Shown: positions 26,046 to 35,555, counted from the stretch's first letter. The stretch: 64,000 nt of DNA from Geminocystis herdmanii PCC 6308 (GCF_000332235.1 NZ_CM001775.1:3706272-3770271); one strand, 5' to 3'. A program made the numbers and translations. Notes: generated by a model not told the origin, from the sequence alone.

Positions 26046-26282
26046 TTATTCTCCTAATTTTAATAACATTACTATTTGTTTAAGATAAGTTCTTTTAACG
26101 GTTTTACCGCCTTTTTTGGGTACGGTTATTTTCTGTCCTTGATTATTCCTAAAAGTATGATGACTACCCTTTGCTGATACTTCTTGAAAGCCAAAATTAG
26201 TAAGAATATAATAGACATCATCATAACTTAATTCTGGTGGATCTCTTAATAATTTATCGATTAATTTTTCTAACTTTCCCAT
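26046..26282 (-). CDS. hicA: HicA-family mRNA interferase toxin
   Basis: HicA folds like a double-stranded-RNA-binding domain and cleaves mRNA. The 78-residue protein has LTNFGFQEVSAKGSHHTFRN, with the catalytic histidine in GSHH, followed by ITVPKKGGKTVKRTYLKQIV, as in the family. The first 25 residues form an extension longer than in minimal HicA proteins. The gene precedes hicB on the same strand. Confidence 0.88.
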   Translation of the reverse strand: MGKLEKLIDKLLRDPPELSYDDVYYILTNFGFQEVSAKGSHHTFRNNQGQKITVPKKGGKTVKRTYLKQIVMLLKLGE

Positions 26283-26373
26283 AATTTTAATCTGAGTCTA
26301 ATTCTTTGCCCATGCGATACTTTATATCATATAGCAATCCTAAATCATTTGTGAGAAATTACCATACATGCTT

Positions 26374-26412
26374 TAATAAGCAGGGTTTTTTTCAAAGTCG
26401 GGATAAAATTGA
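26374..26412. repeat. Solitary end of the ISAs1-like element
   Basis: This segment contains CAGGGTTTTTTTCAAAGTCG and shares about 40 bases with the end at 9300-9340. No transposase accompanies it. The rest of the gap 26283-26552 holds a GC-richer stretch near 26435-26490 (CTTCGGCTACGCTCAATAC and a related second copy), a repeat motif without a gene. Confidence 0.6.
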
Positions 26413-26552
26413 ATTTTTCTTAGTCGGTTTAGCAGACACTTCGGCTACGCTCAATACAAGTCTCGACTACGCTCGATAACCGTGTAGTCGAACCATTAAA
26501 TCAAATTTTGAGAATAAAAACGTCGTGCTGATTTAAAAATATATAAAACTTT

Positions 26553-27863
26553 ATGAATTACAAAAATATTGTCGAAAAATTAAAACACTTAAAAAATAAT
26601 CCCGAATTACTGAAAATAGTCGGTAATACAGGATGGCTTTTTTTCGATCGAATCTTGAGAATGGGTATGGGCTTATTGATAGGAGTCTGGGTTGCCCGTT
26701 ATCTGGGAGTAGAGCAATTTGGTATTTTTAACTATGCCTTGGCTTTCGTTATCTTGTTTATTAGTATCTCAACTCTTGGTTTACCCTCTCTGGTAGTCAG
26801 AACGATTACAGAAAACCCTGAAGATAAAGATACCATACTAGGTACTACTTTTTGGTTGCAAATTGGAGGGGGGATAGCCAGTTTAATCATCAGTGTTTTG
26901 ACTATTTTTCTACTCAAACCAGATGATTATTTAACGATTTATTTAGTGGCAATTTTAGGCTCGATGGGGATTTTTCGAGCCTTTGAGACGATCGATCTTT
27001 GGTTTCAATCTCAAGTTCGATCGAAATATACCGTTTTAGCCAAAAATACAGCATTTATTATCGCTGGGATTCTCAAAATAATTTTAATCTACCTCAATGC
27101 CTCCTTGATCGCTTTTGCTTGGGCGACTTTAGCAGAATTTATTATTGCAGGTATTGGTTTAATTATTGTGTATGAATCTCAAGGTTATTCTCTGAAACTA
27201 TGGCGATGGAGTTTATCTTTAGCAAAAAAATTACTTAAAGAAAGTTGGCCTCTCATATTATCGGGCTTAACCGTTATGATTTATATGAAGATGGATCAAA
27301 TTATGCTTGGTTTCATGATTGATGCTAATGCCGTTGGTTTATATTCTTCCGCTACGAAAATTTCTGAGGCGTGGTATTTTATTCCCACTGCGATCGTATC
27401 TTCTGTATCTCCTAGCATTTATCAGGCAAAAAAAGACGGCGATGAAGCACTTTATTACGAAAAAATTACTAAGGTATTAAAGTTTTTAAATATCGTTGCC
27501 ATTTCCATCTCTATTCCCATGACAATTTTATCAAAACCATTAATACTACTATTATTTGGTCAAGAATTTAGCCCCGCAGGAACGATTTTAGCGATTCATA
27601 TTTGGACTTCCGTATTTGTGTTTATGGGGCAGGGTACATTTCCTTGGTTTATTGCCGAAGGCTTAAACGATTTATCTTTTCGGCGAACTTTTTTAGGGGC
27701 GATTAGTAATGTAATACTTAATCTCCTTTTGATTCCTCTTTATGCTGGAATTGGAGCTGCCATCGCCACGATTATTTCCCAAGCCATCGCCTCTTTTTTG
27801 AGTAATGCAACCCATCCCAAAACCAGAAAAATATTTAAAGTACAACTTCGATCGATGTTTTAA
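26553..27863 (+). CDS. Oligosaccharide flippase (Wzx/MOP superfamily)
   Basis: The 436-residue protein has twelve to fourteen hydrophobic helices and the N-terminal NTGWLFFDRILRMGMGLLIG and VARYLGVEQFGIFNYALA segments typical of polysaccharide flippases. It would move lipid-linked glycans across the plasma membrane for polymerisation and export by the upstream Wza and Wzz proteins. Its last four bases overlap the stop region of the convergent glycosyltransferase gene. Confidence 0.9.
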   Translation: MNYKNIVEKLKHLKNNPELLKIVGNTGWLFFDRILRMGMGLLIGVWVARYLGVEQFGIFNYALAFVILFISISTLGLPSLVVRTITENPEDKDTILGTTFWLQIGGGIASLIISVLTIFLLKPDDYLTIYLVAILGSMGIFRAFETIDLWFQSQVRSKYTVLAKNTAFIIAGILKIILIYLNASLIAFAWATLAEFIIAGIGLIIVYESQGYSLKLWRWSLSLAKKLLKESWPLILSGLTVMIYMKMDQIMLGFMIDANAVGLYSSATKISEAWYFIPTAIVSSVSPSIYQAKKDGDEALYYEKITKVLKFLNIVAISISIPMTILSKPLILLLFGQEFSPAGTILAIHIWTSVFVFMGQGTFPWFIAEGLNDLSFRRTFLGAISNVILNLLLIPLYAGIGAAIATIISQAIASFLSNATHPKTRKIFKVQLRSMF

Positions 27864-28879
27864 TTTTTATTTCGTTTAATGGCACTTTTTTGGATAAATC
27901 CGTTCAGTTTTAAGCCCCAAAATTCCAGAAAATTATACAAAGGAGAAGGCAATAAATACAGTAAATAACCCACGATCGAAGTTAATACAGTAACACGGGT
28001 ATTAGTAAATAAAATCTTGTTGTAAGTAGAAAAGGCTTGATTAATTAATTTTACGGCGGTTTTACCATCCTTAAATTTAATAGCTTGACGGGCTAAATAG
28101 AATAACTGATGGGCTTTTGCAGGTTTTTCACAACGATCGATCAGATCAGGGGCATATAAACGAGTTTTTTCGATTACTTGCTCCCAAGAAGCCAACTGGG
28201 GAAAGACATTTGCCGAAAGCCCTTGTTGATTGACTCGATAAAGGGTTAATGTATCAGAAAATCCCTCTATTTTCCAAGCCGTTTGTAAGACAATTCTAAT
28301 CCAACATTCTAAATCTTCCGATCGTCGAAAATCCTCATCAAAATAAAAATTCTCCTCCTCTCCATGACGGTTATCTGGAAAACAAATCTCCTCAAATACT
28401 TCTGTGCGAATCACGGGGGCTGAACCATTACCGATGGAATTTTCGTAAAACAAATGTTCTGCTGTAATATTTTGCAATCTAGGCATTTGATATGTACCAA
28501 GTAATTTATCTTGATTATCAATGAAAGCCGATCGACAAAAACTCACCCCCACTTCAGGATGAGATTCTAAATGCTCAATATGTTTTGCTAATTTATCAGG
28601 CATCCACATATCATCACCATCTAAAAAAGCTAAATATTCTCCTTGACTGTGGCGAATCCCCGTATTTCTTGCCCCCGCTAATCCTCGATTTTTTTGCGAG
28701 ATAATTCTGATGCGAGAATCCTCAAACTGCCGACAAATATCCATAGTTCGATCGTTTCCTTCATCATCAATAATCAATAATTCAAAATGAGGATAGGTTT
28801 GACTCAAAACCGAGTTAATAGCTTGAGCAATATAGGCTTCCACATTATAGACAGGGACAATTACAGAGACAAGTTTCAT
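27860..28879 (-). CDS. Family 2 glycosyltransferase
   Basis: The protein begins MKLVSVIVPVYNVEAYIAQA and has the GT-A features of GT2: the LLIIDDEGND nucleotide-binding turn, GLAGARNTGI, and the LDGDDMW DxD metal motif. The family start is the ATG at 28879, though the frame is open 19 codons upstream. The last 60 residues contain a short hydrophobic helix, so it may touch the membrane. It would act on surface-polysaccharide or glycolipid precursors; the sugar is unknown. It converges with the flippase gene with overlapping stops. Confidence 0.9.
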   Translation of the reverse strand: MKLVSVIVPVYNVEAYIAQAINSVLSQTYPHFELLIIDDEGNDRTMDICRQFEDSRIRIISQKNRGLAGARNTGIRHSQGEYLAFLDGDDMWMPDKLAKHIEHLESHPEVGVSFCRSAFIDNQDKLLGTYQMPRLQNITAEHLFYENSIGNGSAPVIRTEVFEEICFPDNRHGEEENFYFDEDFRRSEDLECWIRIVLQTAWKIEGFSDTLTLYRVNQQGLSANVFPQLASWEQVIEKTRLYAPDLIDRCEKPAKAHQLFYLARQAIKFKDGKTAVKLINQAFSTYNKILFTNTRVTVLTSIVGYLLYLLPSPLYNFLEFWGLKLNGFIQKSAIKRNKN

Positions 28880-29083
28880 ATATAAGTGAGTAGGCAAAAT
28901 TAATTGTATGTTTACTTTATGAAAGGCAAAAGGCAAAAGGCAAGAGGCAACAAAGATGTAAGTTATTTTAATTAATTTTAAAATTCACAATCTATTTTGC
29001 ATGAGTACTTACAATCTTCCTGTCTTCCTGTCTTCGGAGTCTTCCAAGTCAGCCCTCACCTATTTTTATAGTTCACTCAGGTT

Positions 29084-30652
29084 TCACTCAAGCCGTTTTT
29101 GTGAGTAAAAAGATGCTGATTCTTCCCCTTGAGTGCATTCTTCAGTAAATTTGATTAAATGATGTGACACAAGAGAAATGTGTATTATACTCTCAATATC
29201 AAGGCTTTTAAAAGCAGGTATAGCCATTTTCCAGAAGATTTGACGATAATTACTCAACACCCCAACACGCCAGAGTAAATTACCTAATATTTGTAATCCT
29301 TTTTTAATATTACTCCATGAGGCTCGTTGAGAATCTGGAATTTCTAAGCGATTAGGATAGGTATGTTTGGCATTATAGGCAAACCTTTCATATAAGTATT
29401 CGGGATTATAGGCGATCGAAATACACCGTTTCCACATATTAACTACTTCTTCATAGGGCATGAGAAAATCAATATTCGACTCTCGACTATCTTCTTCAAT
29501 AATGCGTCCTTCTTTTGCTAAACGATTCCATAAAGGAGTTTTGGGCAAGGCGAAAAGTAGATTAATCGTTAACACAGGTATTTGAGAAGCCTTGATAAAC
29601 TCTAGGATATTATCTGCCGTTTCGGGGGTATCCGTATCAAAACCGATGATGATACCAGACACCACTTCTAAACCATAACGATTAAAGGTTTTTACCGCTT
29701 CCAAAATGGGCATACTGAGATTATGTTGTTTAGAAATCGCTTTTAATGCCGAAGGCTCAGGGGTTTCAATACCACAAAAAACGGTGGTAAAATAAGCCTC
29801 TCGCATCATTTCTAACAATTTTGGACTTTGGGCTAAATTCAAGGTTGCTTCACAGGTAAACTCTACAGGATAGCCATTTTTTTTCTGCCAGTCTATCAAA
29901 TGGGGTAACAATTCCATCAAAGCCCGTCTATTACCCACAAAGTTATCATCCACAAAATAAATCGCCCCCGGATTACCTGAAGCCAACATGGCATCTAATT
30001 CCGCTATTACCTGTGAGGGGGTTTTTAAACGGGGAGAATTGCCGTACAATTCAGGAATATCGCAAAATTCGCAGTTATAAGGGCAACCACTGGAAAATTG
30101 AATATTGCCCAGAAAATATTGCTCTAATTTGATTAAATTATAGGCGGGTATGGGAAATCGATCGAGGGGTAGTCTTTCAACGGTTTCAAAACGTATTTGT
30201 TGAGTTGGTCTTTGCGTATGCTTATCTAAATATTCTATAGCTCGATCGGTGGCATCTCCTAATTCCCCTAAGTGTAGCAGATCGAAATCGGGGTAATATT
30301 CAGGACAACCAGAAACGGAAGGTCCTCCCAATAAAGTTATTTTACCCTCTTGATGCGCTAATTCGTTAATGTGATTAATACGAGGTTTTTGAATGTGCAT
30401 CCCACTGACAATCACTGCATCCGCCCATTGATAATCAGCTTTAGTCGCCATGGTAATGTTTTCATCAATAAATCTCACCTCCCATGACTTAGGAAGATAA
30501 GCCGCTACCACTAAAATTCCTTGAGGTGGCATAAATCCTTTCACCCCTTTAATTAACGGATAAGCATGGTGAAAAGTACCGAACGATCGACTATATTTAG
30601 GAAAGACACATAAAATTTTTCTTTTATTTTCGGGAATATAAGTTGTCATCAA
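29084..30652 (-). CDS. hpnP: B12-binding radical SAM enzyme, hopanoid C-2 methylase (HpnP)-like
   Basis: The 522-residue protein has an N-terminal cobalamin-binding domain (about 10-150; FMPPQGILVVAAYLP, LLGGPSVSGCPEYYP) and a radical SAM domain with C190-x3-C194-x2-C197 (SSGCPYNCEFCDIP), followed by a DUF4070-type region. The sequence closely follows my memory of alphaproteobacterial HpnP, including VDDNFVGNR and the final SASFYS block, so methylation of hopanoids at C-2 is likely. Paralogous DUF4070 proteins in cyanobacteria have other or unknown substrates. No squalene-hopene cyclase is in the window. Confidence 0.7.
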   Translation of the reverse strand: MMTTYIPENKRKILCVFPKYSRSFGTFHHAYPLIKGVKGFMPPQGILVVAAYLPKSWEVRFIDENITMATKADYQWADAVIVSGMHIQKPRINHINELAHQEGKITLLGGPSVSGCPEYYPDFDLLHLGELGDATDRAIEYLDKHTQRPTQQIRFETVERLPLDRFPIPAYNLIKLEQYFLGNIQFSSGCPYNCEFCDIPELYGNSPRLKTPSQVIAELDAMLASGNPGAIYFVDDNFVGNRRALMELLPHLIDWQKKNGYPVEFTCEATLNLAQSPKLLEMMREAYFTTVFCGIETPEPSALKAISKQHNLSMPILEAVKTFNRYGLEVVSGIIIGFDTDTPETADNILEFIKASQIPVLTINLLFALPKTPLWNRLAKEGRIIEEDSRESNIDFLMPYEEVVNMWKRCISIAYNPEYLYERFAYNAKHTYPNRLEIPDSQRASWSNIKKGLQILGNLLWRVGVLSNYRQIFWKMAIPAFKSLDIESIIHISLVSHHLIKFTEECTQGEESASFYSQKRLE

Positions 30653-30959
30653 AATTCAATCCTCACTAATTCAATATTTTCTTTTCTGACTCAAGTAATT
30701 GAGTTAGTTTAGAATCAATTGTAATCTTTATTCAGGGTGTTTTTGACCTGAGCTTAATTTTTTTCTTTGATTGAGTGAAAGTCATCCACTACCTTACCCA
30801 TCGGCATTATTTTTACTAACTTCTTGATTATTTTCATAACATTTTTTTTGATGATTATGTTTATCCTCGTTTATTCTAATATTGAATGAATTAGAAAAAT
30901 CCTCAAAATTTTTTCTCACGATCACTTTACCTATAGAGCTTTTATTTATAACTAGACTT

Positions 30960-32735
30960 ATGAAAATTCAATACCTACTATTGTCAAAACTTGTTCTTAC
31001 CTTAGGTTTTTGCCTCGATTCCCCTGCCTTTGCCGATGATACTAGGGATTCTTGGGTAGTTAAATCTCCCATTAACACCGACAATCTTGCTCCCAACAAT
31101 AGTTCTCAAGTACTGTTTTCTCAAGACAATACGAATCCTGTATCTCCTACCCCAGAAAATTCCATCGAAATTGAAACCAGTAAACCAGTAGAATATATCT
31201 TAACACCTCTACAGTTGAAACCATTAGACCCCATGACGATCGAAACTGCGAATATTTTACCTCAAGGGGCATTATATACCAGTTATGGAGTTAACCTATT
31301 CTCCAAAGGTTCGGAAGGAGGAGGTATTGGCTTACAAACCTATAACGCCTCGATCGATTATGGTATTAGTGATAAGTGGCAAATAGGGGCAGGTTTATCA
31401 TTCTTTGATGATACTTTAGGTAGTCGATTTAACGGCAAACCTACGGATTTTGGCTTTTTATCCTTTGCACCCAACTTCAAATACCAGTTTATTAACGAAC
31501 CTACCTATAATGTAGCGGTAGTTGGTTCTTTAGAGTTTATCAAAATTACAGGAGAAAATGGCTTATTCACTCCCACAGATCGATCGAACTCTAGTACTAC
31601 TGTTGGGGGAACAGTTCAAGTACCTTTGACCTATAACTTTGGCAACACCTATCAATGGCACGTTGTGGGAGGTTTAGCTATTTTTCCTGATGGTATTAAC
31701 GGAGGAGGAGATTTCTATGGTACATTTTTCAATCTGGGTACAGGATTAAGTTTCAAATTTGACGATCGTATTGGCTTTTTTGCTGATATAAACGTACCCC
31801 TCGGCCCCGGTGGCAACAGTGTTAATACCAGTGGAGACATCACCAAAAGCGTTGTGTGGAGTGCAGGGTTAAACTATTTACACAGCCCCAATGTCGGCAT
31901 TGATTTATCCATCACCAACCGCTTAGGAAGTACCCCCGCTACAAAACTATTATCCTTTCTTCCTGATGGCGGACCCGTTGGCGTTGGTTTAAATGTGCGC
32001 TATACTCCAGATATTGGTCAAAACTATCAACGTAGTTTCGACAGTCGCCCCATACAACCTTTTTCTCCTCGAGATAAGCAATTATTATTTGATGGTATTA
32101 TTCTAAGTAGTCCAAACACCATAAGACAAGGGATGTTTTCTTTTGATGGTGGTATCGGACCTAGTCTTAATTTTGAGGTAGGCTATGGTATGAGTGATAA
32201 TGCTCAATTAGGCTTTATCGGACAACAATTAAGTGATAGCGATGAACCCATCGGTAATTCCTTGAAGTTGGGAGGTTCAACCAAAATCAGATTTTTAAGT
32301 CAAAGTCAAGGAGATCCTTTTTCCTTCGGACTTCGAGGAGCATTCCAAGAAGCTACTGGTAATGATGATGGAGTAGGTGCATTTACCGCCGAAGCCTCTT
32401 TTGCCTATGAAATCAATGATCAAATAGCCTTAACATTCAACCCCAAAGCAGGATTATATGGTGGAAATAGCATTCTGGGAGCAGGTTTAGGATTCAACCT
32501 ACAGGCATTTTCAGGCTTCCAAATCATTGGAGAAGTAACCCCCATGTTGAGTAATGATGCGACTGTGTGGGCGGCTGGCGCTCGTTATATGCCACCTAAA
32601 ACCAATGTGGGAGTAGGAATTTATACCACCAATGCCGTAGGTACAGGAGATATTGGTAGTGTTATTACCCAATCCAATGGCAATGTTAGTGTTGGTGTTA
32701 ATATTATGTGGCTATTTGGGAATAATAATAATTAA
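30960..32735 (+). CDS. Secreted beta-barrel-like surface protein, function unknown
   Basis: From the ATG at 30960 the protein has a clear signal peptide (MKIQYLLLSKLVLTLGFCLD, then SPAFADD). A polar linker rich in N, S and P follows, then about 450 residues of alternating Gly, aromatic and polar strands (NILPQGALYTSYGVNLFSKG, YGISDKWQIGAGLSFF) ending in a strand that closes with MWLFGNNNN. This looks like a 14- to 16-strand outer-membrane barrel. I do not recognise a family. The frame extends 26 codons upstream to a TTG, but the signal peptide fixes the start. Confidence 0.65.
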   Translation: MKIQYLLLSKLVLTLGFCLDSPAFADDTRDSWVVKSPINTDNLAPNNSSQVLFSQDNTNPVSPTPENSIEIETSKPVEYILTPLQLKPLDPMTIETANILPQGALYTSYGVNLFSKGSEGGGIGLQTYNASIDYGISDKWQIGAGLSFFDDTLGSRFNGKPTDFGFLSFAPNFKYQFINEPTYNVAVVGSLEFIKITGENGLFTPTDRSNSSTTVGGTVQVPLTYNFGNTYQWHVVGGLAIFPDGINGGGDFYGTFFNLGTGLSFKFDDRIGFFADINVPLGPGGNSVNTSGDITKSVVWSAGLNYLHSPNVGIDLSITNRLGSTPATKLLSFLPDGGPVGVGLNVRYTPDIGQNYQRSFDSRPIQPFSPRDKQLLFDGIILSSPNTIRQGMFSFDGGIGPSLNFEVGYGMSDNAQLGFIGQQLSDSDEPIGNSLKLGGSTKIRFLSQSQGDPFSFGLRGAFQEATGNDDGVGAFTAEASFAYEINDQIALTFNPKAGLYGGNSILGAGLGFNLQAFSGFQIIGEVTPMLSNDATVWAAGARYMPPKTNVGVGIYTTNAVGTGDIGSVITQSNGNVSVGVNIMWLFGNNNN

Positions 32736-33149
32736 CCATCAACAAAATATCCGATCGTCTTCTAGTCTCCCAGTCTCCTAGTCTTCTCGTCTCCCTCTTT
32801 TCGGTTATCGTAATGTAACGAATCTTTAAGTTCGGTCATCACCCTCCTAGGGGGATAACAATTATATCTAGTATCCGTCATTATATAAATAAGTACTTAA
32901 GAAAACTTAAAAAACTCTCAGCTAACTATTGACTACAATTAAGATATTAGCATTAAGATAAAACTAATATCATAAAAATAAAAACTTCGATCGTGAACTT
33001 TTATTAATCAATTAACGTCTAAATAGAAACTGAAGCATTCATATAAATAATTATCAAAAGTCATAACGACTTCGTTTTAAATCAAAGGTTGCTTGTCGAG
33101 ACAATCTATCAAAACCATGGTTCGCTTGAATTAGGAGAATATAAGCCCT
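32736..33149. other. Intergenic region ahead of the sigma factor gene
   Basis: No gene is seen in these 414 bases. The first part (32755-32800) is a pyrimidine-rich imperfect repeat of AGTCTCC/TCTTC units. AGGAG at 33133-33137 is the ribosome-binding site for the sigma gene. A long untranslated leader is possible. Confidence 0.5.
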
Positions 33150-34148
33150 ATGTCCACTGCTAAAATTACCGCTAAAATAAACGAAATTGACAAGAGAAAA
33201 GCCACTACCGTAGATATGGTGCGTACCTATCTCCAAGAAATCGGTAAAGTACCTCTTTTGAGTCATGAGCAAGAGATTGTTTTTGGAAAACAAGTACAAC
33301 AAATGATGGCATTATATAATATTAAACAAGAATTACTCAAAGACTTAGATAGAGAACCAACTACCGAAGAATGGTCGATCGCATCTAATAAAACTCCCGA
33401 TGAAATCAAAAAGATTATTCATCAAGGAAAACGCGCCAAACAAAAAATGATTGAGGCAAATTTGCGCTTAGTTGTGGCGATCGCCAAGAAATATCAAAAA
33501 AGAAATATGGAATTTTTGGACTTAATCCAAGAAGGAAGTCTCGGTTTAGAAAGAGGAGTAGAAAAATTTGATCCCACCAAAGGCTTTAAATTCTCTACCT
33601 ATGCTTATTGGTGGATTCGTCAAGCTATTACCCGTGCCATCGCCCAACAAGCTAGAACCATAAGATTACCTATTCATATTACAGAAAAACTTAATAAAAT
33701 CAAAAAAACCCAAAGAGAATTATCTCAAAAACTAGGTAGAAGCCCCTCACCCTTAGAGATCGCCGAAGCCCTAGAGTTAGAACCTGCTCAAATTCGAGAA
33801 TATTTCAGTATTGCTCGTCAACCCATCTCCTTAGATGTGAGAGTAGGAGACAATCAGGATACCGAACTATCAGAACTTTTAGAAGATGACGGTATTTCCC
33901 CTGATAACTACATCACTCAAGAATTGATGCGTCAAGATTTACACAAATTGCTCGGAGAATTAACTCCCCAACAGCAACAAGTAGTAAAATTCAGATTTGG
34001 CTTAGAAGACGGCAGAGAATTATCTCTAGCTAAAATAGGACAAAGAATGAATATCAGTCGAGAAAGAGTACGCCAATTAGAGCAACAAGCCTTAGCTCAT
34101 CTGCGCAAGAAACGTAGTACCGTTAAAGAATACATGATAGCCATGTAA
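33150..34148 (+). CDS. Group 2 RNA polymerase sigma factor (SigB/SigD class)
   Basis: The 332-residue protein is a sigma-70 factor: region 1.2 (DMVRTYLQEIGKVPLL), region 2 with the -10-binding helix (GLERGVEKFDPTKGFKFSTY, AYWWIRQAITRAI), region 3 and region 4 with its helix-turn-helix (ISRERVRQLEQQAL). It lacks the long region 1.1 and the full nonconserved insert of the primary sigma factor, which places it in group 2, used for stress or circadian responses in cyanobacteria. I cannot assign the letter. A strong terminator follows. Confidence 0.93.
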   Translation: MSTAKITAKINEIDKRKATTVDMVRTYLQEIGKVPLLSHEQEIVFGKQVQQMMALYNIKQELLKDLDREPTTEEWSIASNKTPDEIKKIIHQGKRAKQKMIEANLRLVVAIAKKYQKRNMEFLDLIQEGSLGLERGVEKFDPTKGFKFSTYAYWWIRQAITRAIAQQARTIRLPIHITEKLNKIKKTQRELSQKLGRSPSPLEIAEALELEPAQIREYFSIARQPISLDVRVGDNQDTELSELLEDDGISPDNYITQELMRQDLHKLLGELTPQQQQVVKFRFGLEDGRELSLAKIGQRMNISRERVRQLEQQALAHLRKKRSTVKEYMIAM

Positions 34149-34154
34149 AAGTAG

Positions 34155-34177
34155 GGTGGGCATTGCCCACCTTTTTT
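34155..34177 (+). terminator. Rho-independent terminator after the sigma factor gene
   Basis: GGTGGGC and GCCCACC form a 7-bp GC-rich stem with a 3-base loop, directly followed by six T residues. It starts seven bases after the stop codon, so it should end the sigma transcript efficiently. Confidence 0.85.
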
Positions 34178-34251
34178 ATTAATTCTTAAAAATGACTCTA
34201 CTTTTTAGCGATGAAAATTAATGAAATATTTTCAGAAAGAAAGGTTAAAAT

Positions 34252-34446
34252 ATGACAATTATTACAGTTAAAAGAAGTGAAATTCCACCGATGACAGAGC
34301 AAAGAATGAAAGAGATTATAGCAATACCTGACGAAGATATTGACTATTCCGATATACCCGAATTAGATGATGATTTCTTTAAAAATGCTCAATCAGTTAA
34401 TTATGCTAAAGCTGAAAGGTATAAACCCATTACAAAAAGAAAGTAA
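34252..34446 (+). CDS. Small acidic protein, BrnA-antitoxin-like
   Basis: The 64-residue protein has a central acidic block (IPDEDIDYSDIPELDDDFF) and a basic C-terminus (RYKPITKRK). The SDIPELDDDFFKNA part resembles the N-terminal region of BrnA/DUF4415-type antitoxins. No matching BrnT-like toxin is adjacent, so it is either an orphan antitoxin or a different small protein. AGAAAGAAAGG lies just before the ATG. Confidence 0.5.
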   Translation: MTIITVKRSEIPPMTEQRMKEIIAIPDEDIDYSDIPELDDDFFKNAQSVNYAKAERYKPITKRK

Positions 34447-34523
34447 CTCATTGAAACTTTTGTGTTTATAAAAAAACGGGAGTTTGAGATTCCGTGACAC
34501 GGGCATATTGCCCGTATTTAGCT

Positions 34524-34880
34524 CAAAAATTCTATCAGAATGTGACATCTCCCACACTGACCTACGGTACAGATGTTGGCTTCTTACCTCACGATAAGAC
34601 TTTTCTGTTTTAACGGGTGTTTCTAGCCCCATAGACAAGTTGTATATAAGACCCCGATTCATTGCCCTCCACAGACTTTGACCGACTGCCCATCGGCTTC
34701 AATGTTTTAACCGTGTTAGTCCCACGCTATGCACTGTTCACCAGTTTTTACTGTACGTTTGTGTCATGTGGTGAGGTGGTTAGCCTATTTTTCATCTTAG
34801 CACGTCACTGGCGATTACCAACCACACTTGTTTAATTATTTTTTCTCGAAAACAAAGTGTGGGGCTTCTCGCCGATTAAG
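34524..34880 (-). mobile_element. Probable IS200/IS605 3'-end relic (tnpB tail/omega-RNA-like region)
   Basis: This GC-richer, gene-free 357-base segment differs from its surroundings. Read on the minus strand it ends with AAGAAGCCAACATCTG, a short loop and CAGTGTGGGAGATGTCAC, a hairpin like the right ends of cyanobacterial IS200/IS605 elements. The sequence upstream of that hairpin has the look of a degraded tnpB 3' end with its guide RNA region. No intact TnpB frame remains. The assignment is by pattern only. Just outside, 34498-34514 is a 7-bp ACGGGCA/TGCCCGT hairpin. Confidence 0.4.
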
Positions 34881-35081
34881 CTAAAAATCGTCAGGAATAA
34901 TCCACTTTGGAGGCTCACTCATTTTCTTTAATCGAGCCATTTCTGCCATTTCTAGCATTTTATCAAGGGAAGTATTTTCCAAAAACTGAGAAGTTTTCGC
35001 CACAAATTCTTTATTGGGACATTCTTCTCCTAAAATACAGCCATTAAGACATTCCACCTGACAATTTATTGTTTTATTCAT
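34881..35081 (-). CDS. Small cysteine-rich conserved protein, function unknown
   Basis: The 66-residue protein has four cysteines near the N-terminus in the pattern CxxxC-x3-C-x5-C (residues 7-21), a possible metal or iron-sulfur site, followed by an amphipathic helix (TSLDKMLEMAEMARLKKM) and the tail EPPKWIIPDD. I think it is a conserved cyanobacterial family, but I cannot name it. It is next to the universal stress protein gene on the opposite strand, sharing a 75-base divergent promoter region. Confidence 0.6.
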   Translation of the reverse strand: MNKTINCQVECLNGCILGEECPNKEFVAKTSQFLENTSLDKMLEMAEMARLKKMSEPPKWIIPDDF

Positions 35082-35156
35082 AAAAACTCCTTTAATAATG
35101 GATAATAGATAATTGTTGACGATAAATTATATATTCTATTTGGTTAGGTAGGTATT

Positions 35157-35555
35157 ATGTTTAAAAATGTTATCTTTCCCATCGATCAAAGTCGAGAAAC
35201 TAGAGATGCTGTGGCGATCGTCAGTAATATAGTGAAAACTTACGAGAGTAAATTATTTTTACTATCTGTAGTGGAAAAATCCACCCAAGACGATCCCATC
35301 ATGAGTAATGAAGATACTGTAGCGCAACTTTTGGCAGGAGCAAAAGAATTATTTGCCCAAGAAAATATTAACGCAGAAATTATTGAAAGGGAAGGTATGG
35401 CTTCTTTTGTGATTTGTGATGTAGCCGATGAAGTGGAAGCGAATTTAATCATTATGGGATGTCGAGGCTTAGGCTTAACCAAAGAAGGGGTGGAAGATAG
35501 TGTCACTAATCGAGTGATTAATCTTGCACCCTGTCCCGTCTTAGTTGTACCATAG
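35157..35555 (+). CDS. Universal stress protein (UspA family)
   Basis: The 132-residue protein is one Usp domain. It starts MFKNVIFPIDQS, and the C-terminal half contains LIIMGCRGLGLTKEGVEDSVTN and ends NLAPCPVLVVP, matching the ATP-binding G-x2-G-x9-G-[ST] region in outline: the GCRGLGL loop is present, but serine at the final position is part of a modified VEDSVTNRV. Single-domain Usp proteins are cytoplasmic dimers that bind ATP under stress. It is 46 bases upstream of ubiA. Confidence 0.93.
   Translation: MFKNVIFPIDQSRETRDAVAIVSNIVKTYESKLFLLSVVEKSTQDDPIMSNEDTVAQLLAGAKELFAQENINAEIIEREGMASFVICDVADEVEANLIIMGCRGLGLTKEGVEDSVTNRVINLAPCPVLVVP

Noticed and set aside
26435-26490. Possible tRNA-like stretch with CTTCGGCTACGC and TAGTCGAACC
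   Set aside because: It does not fold into a cloverleaf with an acceptor stem and TTC loop; it is a repeated intergenic motif (ACTTCGGCTACGCTC type).
34393-34662. 89-residue ORF on the minus strand
   Set aside because: It overlaps the end of the small antitoxin-like gene and runs through the IS-end hairpin region; composition does not look protein-coding.
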